From: Pogona vitticeps
Taxonomy: Eukaryota > Chordata > Lepidosauria > Squamata > Agamidae
Assembly (NCBI RefSeq): GCF_051106095.1
Contig: NC_135786.1
Coordinates: 206,765,001 to 206,829,000, forward strand
DNA length: 64,000 bases
Reading direction: 5' to 3'
The notes below the pieces were generated by a model. It saw only the letters and a program-made list of their open reading frames with translations, was not told where the DNA came from and did no database searches. Each line of letters starts with the position of its first letter. Within the stretch, counting starts at the first letter, position 1. Shown piece by piece: positions 60,181 to 64,000 of this stretch. The position numbers were made by a program, and so were the translations under genes.

Positions 60181-60757
60181 ATTTACAGTTGATCTTAACA
60201 AAAGTACTGCCCACTCACGGAGTGAGTTTGGATTTTCTATTACCAGTGGTTTCAGTTAACATATATCACTATCTAGGCATTGATCTCATTTAAAAAAAGT
60301 ATCACTGTAATAACTTATTGCTGGGACCACAGTTTTCCTGCAGTTATGTAGTAATAATCAAAAATAATTTTGGTATATTCACAACTAGTGTCATACTGGA
60401 AAATGTTTAGTGCAACAGCATTATGCCAGCAGGATCCAAAGGTGGTTGTTGAAAGTAGTTTTCAAAAAGTTATATCAACATTTGCTCTTTTACACTTCAA
60501 GAAGCATAGGTGCTAATTTAATACACAATGTTGCCTTCATCATAGTTTTAACATATACAGCCTTTTAATTATGCAAAGCCATTACTTGGTATATGGAATG
60601 TTCAGTGAAATCCTGTATACATATACTCAAAAGTAAGTTCTAATGTTAAAATGGGTGTGTGTAGGACTGCAGTCTTATTTTGTGGTCTGAAGGATGTTTC
60701 AGGGACTCTTTGATTCCATGTGCTTTTTATTCTTCCATCCTCCTTATATGGCACCCC
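60181..60757. other. Nothing recognised except a diverged repeat
   Basis: AT-rich. A short match to the old interspersed family (ACTCAAAAGTAAGTTCTAAT near 60627) is present. No exon seen. Confidence 0.4.
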
Positions 60758-61156
60758 TTAAGTTTTTTGGAAAGGCATGCAAGATAACTGCAAAGAAGAA
60801 CATGTTGGTTTACTTATTCCCAGATATGTAATGTATCTGGTAACTTGCTTCAAGATGGAAATTTCCATGCAGAGCATCCAGTCATGAAAACCATGGTCCC
60901 AAGGCATTCTGATAAGCACATCTTTAGCAAGACTTTCAACTTGGGCTTGTAATACATGTGCCATCTGTTCAGTCACAAGAACTGCCTTCTGCACAAAGTT
61001 TCCTGTAGTAAAAATACTGGGACCTCTTAGTGAGGAAATGATGTGGTGAATAAGTGATTGAAATGCATGAACACAAAAAACTGAAGGGGGAAACTTTGGA
61101 TAGAAAGGCCAACACCTGGGTGGATTCATCATTATCATCACATTTGTGCCACACAA
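60758..61156 (-). other. Unexplained 132-codon open frame
   Basis: A long - strand frame for this AT-rich context, reading among others SSLRGPSIFTTGNFVQKAVL, QMAHVLQAQVESLAKDVLI and RMPWDHGFHDWMLCMEISIL. Composition looks protein-like. I do not recognise it. It could be an exon of the coiled-coil gene, a processed or transposon-derived remnant, or chance. No convincing acceptor/donor pair in phase with the neighbouring exons was found. Confidence 0.25.
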
Positions 61157-61984
61157 ACAGCATGGCTTCTTCTCTCAACAAAACTGATTCTGTAGCAATA
61201 TTTTTACAAATATTATTTTAATTGCATCTAATATAATTATAGTAAAAGAGAACATGATTTTAGCAAAATTGACTGATGTGAAGTTTTAGCTGCACTTGGG
61301 CACCTTTACGTATATTGCTAGGGGTCACAGACCATTAGCTAGAGACATCTGAATTTCACTCAGCTGCACCAGGGCCTCACTCTGCTGTTCAGAAAAAGGA
61401 AGCTCCCTTTGTGCCTCCTAAGAGTACCCTGTTTCCCCTAAAATAAGACCTAACCTGATAAGCCCTAGTATGATTTTTCAGGATGCTTGTAATATAAGCC
61501 CTACTCCAAAAATAACCCCCAGTTAAGTGAAACCCCACCCTCCACCGTTGTGCAGCATCCAGAAGATGACGACATGACTATATTTGAATAAATGTACAGT
61601 GGTGCCTCGGCTTACGAACGGCCCTACTTACAACCATTTCAAGTTACGACCAGCTCCGGCCACAAAATTTATCTTCTACTTGTGACTGGAGCTTCCACTT
61701 ATGAACAGAAAAAAGGCAGGGAAAAAGGCGAGAAATTCAAATTTCTAACTGTAGGTGGCAACGAGGCTGCTTCTTTGTAGCTCTTTCGCCCCAGCAGTTG
61801 GAGAGTGTGCGTTGGAGGAGGCTTGGGACTACCTCCTTCTGCTTCTAAGTGACCGTGTGTGTGTGATTGAAGGGAGGCTTTGGGCTGCCTGGTAAGGTGC
61901 TGTTTTCTGCTTTTAAAAAACTGTTCTGGGTGTTTTTGCAGCGTGGTTTTGAGCTGGGGGGTTACGTTTCTGTGCTGTGATGGG

Positions 61985-62175
61985 TTTTGGGGGGTTTGTT
62001 TGTTGGTGTTTCCCCCCCCCATTTCCGATGGGTCTTGGGAGTTTGGTTGTTTTTTTGGAGTTTTTCCCCACTTCCAATGGGTCTTGGGGGGTTTGTTTGT
62101 TTTTTGGCTCCCCCATTTCTGATGGGTCTTGGGGGGTTTGGTTGCTTTTGGGGGGCTCCCCATTTCCGACGGGTC
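61985..62175. repeat. Tandem array, units of about 48 bp
   Basis: Four degenerate copies of a unit containing CCATTTCCGATGGGTCTTGG and GGGTTTGGTTGTTTTTGG. Antisense frames give a spurious PKTHQKWG-repeat peptide. Confidence 0.75.
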
Positions 62176-62503
62176 CTGCATGCTTCACTTGCTTTTACCT
62201 TTGTTTTCTTTGCATTTCTGACCAGTCCCCTTTGTTCTCTGTGCAATTCCAATCTGCTCAGTTTGTTTTCTTTGCATTTCCAATGGGTCTTGCACGCTTG
62301 ATTGCTTTTCTCCCCCCCCAGGCCGGAAGAGATTAATAACATTTACAATGACTCTGGCAGTGTTTTCTTGGGGGGGGGGGTTGTGTGTGATTATTTTCTT
62401 TGGCTGGAACGGATTAAATGCATTTGAATGCATTCCTATGGGAAATGGTGCTTCAATTTACGACCATTTCGAGTTACATCCATCTTTTGGAACGGATTAT
62501 GGC

Positions 62504-62957
62504 TGTTGTGGGGGAATGCCCCTCTCCAAAGTTGCTAAGCTGTTGGCTGATTCTACAGTAGTAGGGCAAACTCTCCTGGATGATGTCACAGCTGCTTCTG
62601 GGAGGAGCTGCTACCCATTCTTCTTCTTTCTCATAGGTGATAGAGAGCTTGCTTAATTGCCTTTCCTTGGGTCAATCATAATGGCATTATGTAACCATTG
62701 TCCTATCTGAACTCTGTCAACTATCTGTATACTGTCAACTATCTGTGAGCTTGTAAGGTTAATAAACACAGTCCTCCTGGGGGCAGGGCAGTCGTCTTAT
62801 CTGACGTCTTCTTCTACTAGTCGCCCATCAGGAGCACTGATGGCAGACATTCTTGTGTGTGGCTGACTTCTTTAACTTCTATTCTCTAAGACTATTTGCT
62901 ATCCTAATTACTTGTGACTACATAGAATATCAGCCGGCTCACTTCATGACTCCAACA
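62504..62957 (+). mobile_element. Solo LTR of an endogenous retrovirus
   Basis: About 454 bp beginning TGTTGTGGGG and ending CTCCAACA (TG...CA with short inverted TGTTG/CAACA ends). A poly(A) signal (AATAAA at 62761) lies in the 3' half. No internal genes are attached, which suggests recombination between two LTRs. It is younger than the MITE that it interrupts. The target duplication is not clear and the family is not assigned. Confidence 0.6.
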
Positions 62958-63394
62958 GGTTAAAAGTCGAGGAACCACTGTAGATTGTTGTACATGAAAA
63001 AAAATCTCCTTAAAATAAGCCCTAAGTTGTTTTTGGAGCAAAAATTAATATAAGACCCTGTCTCATTTTCGGGGAAACACAATATAGTATTTTTTGGGGG
63101 GGGGGGGAAGAGCTCTATATACAGCCAAAAGGGCAGTAGGACTACAACTCCTATGATGTCCTGCAACTTCCTTGTTTGAGCAAGAATTACTGGAGAAATT
63201 TCTTGGAAAATTATGGGATTTTGAGTCTTTAACCCCCCCCCCCCCAAGAATGCCACATCCCTAATATCAGCTCTTCGGTTAGGAAGTTGCTAGTCTATCT
63301 CTCTCCTTTATTGCCACCTTTAAAGATGTGTAACCTGCTCTACAGCAGTAGTATTACCAGTCTACCAAGGTAGTAGATTAAAATGTTTAGTGAC

Positions 63395-63553
63395 CTGTTC
63401 CTGTGCCTTAAGAATCTTCTGTTTTTTCCTTTCAAGCAGTGTCTTCAAGCAGGTGAGATCCATTTCAAGTTGCCGTTCTCTCTCTCTTGCAGATGCTAAT
63501 TCAGACACCCTTTGTATGTGAGAGGTACATTCCTTCTCTTGCAGCTGTCTCTC
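63395..63553 (-). CDS. Coiled-coil gene, upstream exon
   Basis: On the - strand 53 open codons run from GATAG|GAG to CAG|GTCACT: ERQLQEKECTSHIQRVSELA, then SARERERQLEMDLTCLKTLL, then ERKKQKILKAQEQ. The heptad repeat and charge pattern agree with the two later exons, and it too is a phase-0 exon of a length divisible by three. The acceptor has a weak pyrimidine tract and the donor is not ideal, so borders are less certain than for the other two. The start of the protein must lie right of the window. Confidence 0.55.
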
Positions 63554-64000
63554 CTATCATATTTGTATAAAAAGTCTATTAGCAAATCCAGTTGCAAAAA
63601 TAAACATGAAAGACATGCTACTGATCTCACTGCCTGTGTTGCTGTAGTCCATCCAGCCCCACATGATTGTGGCCGTAAGCATGAAATGCTTGTTCTTTTC
63701 AATGTACCAGTTCTTTAAAGACAAGGGTGGCTGATATTTGCAGCCGCAAGCTGTTTTAAGGTTGGACGGGACACTACACAGGCAACAGGATTGTCCTTTC
63801 CTATAGAGATGCTATAGCATTTTAGGAACTGTAGATCTAAGCACTCCTCATGGGGAAGGAAGAACATGTTATGCCTAGTATGGTTGCATTTAGGAACAAC
63901 TCTTAGAGATTCTAGAGGACAATTGATTTGCAAATTGAAAGCTAAAATGAAGAAATACAATTTGAATAAGTATGAGGCAAGGACAGACAATAAAAAGTTG
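63554..64000. other. Intron of the coiled-coil gene, nothing recognised
   Basis: No further exon is seen up to the window edge. The - strand frame at 63715-63990 has no heptad pattern or splice support. Confidence 0.4.

Larger units (their letters stand above)
61597..62980. mobile_element. Tigger-type MITE holding a solo LTR
   Basis: Ends CAGTGGTGCCTCGGCTTACG and AAAAGTCGAGGAACCACTG between TA dinucleotides. It is the same subfamily as 42450-42924, with shared inner motifs (TCTACTTGTGACTGGAGCTT; CCAATGGGTCTTGCA). It is longer because of an internal tandem array and a later LTR insertion. Confidence 0.87.
61425..63084. mobile_element. MITE with GTTTCCCC...AATAAGAC ends, split
   Basis: Left end TACCCTGTTTCCCCTAAAAT and right end CTCATTTTCGGGGAAACACA are the inverted ends of the family also at 19780-20028. 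The element is interrupted at a TA by the MITE 61597-62980. Left part 61425-61596 and right part 62981-63084. Confidence 0.82.

Noticed and set aside
61699-62342. Proline-rich frames with PKTHQKWG-like repeats
   Set aside because: They come from the 48-bp tandem array in a non-autonomous transposon and have no independent coding support.

Overview
The window comes from a vertebrate, almost certainly a squamate reptile (a lizard or close relative). The main evidence is the repeat content. BovB LINEs with the typical squamate 3' tail sit beside CR1, L2 and L1 LINE pieces, tRNA-type SINEs, hAT MITEs with 8-bp target duplications and TA-flanked Tigger-type MITEs. The only gene recognised with confidence is an orthologue of vertebrate ZBTB10, a BTB/POZ zinc-finger protein, complete on the + strand.

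Layout. Positions 1-15.8 kb are intergenic and hold LINE, SINE and MITE remains. A CpG island and promoter lie at about 15.9-17.6 kb. ZBTB10 follows: exon 1 (17586-18593), exon 2 with the BTB domain (33242-34133), exon 3 with a three-copy 12-residue repeat (41747-41884), exon 4 with the first finger and most of the second (46666-46838), and exon 5 with the end of the second finger, an atypical third finger and an acidic tail (50091-50396). All four junctions are GT-AG, phases match throughout, and the spliced frame gives 838 residues. The introns (14.6, 7.6, 4.8 and 3.3 kb) are full of transposon remains. The long 3' UTR has several poly(A) signals.

Convergent to ZBTB10, on the - strand, are three phase-0 exons (63395-63553, 56516-56668, 54394-54507). 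They encode the C-terminal part of a coiled-coil protein that I cannot name, and its 5' part lies beyond the right edge. Its large intron holds a decayed hAT-type transposase gene with an antisense BovB 3' end in front of it. It also holds a three-level nest of elements: a solo LTR in a Tigger-type MITE in an older MITE.

Main points for follow-up: (1) the unnamed coiled-coil gene; (2) an inverted pair of near-identical BovB/hAT chimeric segments at 5.1-5.75 kb and 57.7-58.3 kb; (3) a hAT-type zinc-finger module inside ZBTB10 exon 1; (4) the variable 36-nt repeat in exon 3; (5) a group of TA-flanked MITEs confined to the right half of the window. No bacterial-type system, CRISPR array or intact mobile element was found.
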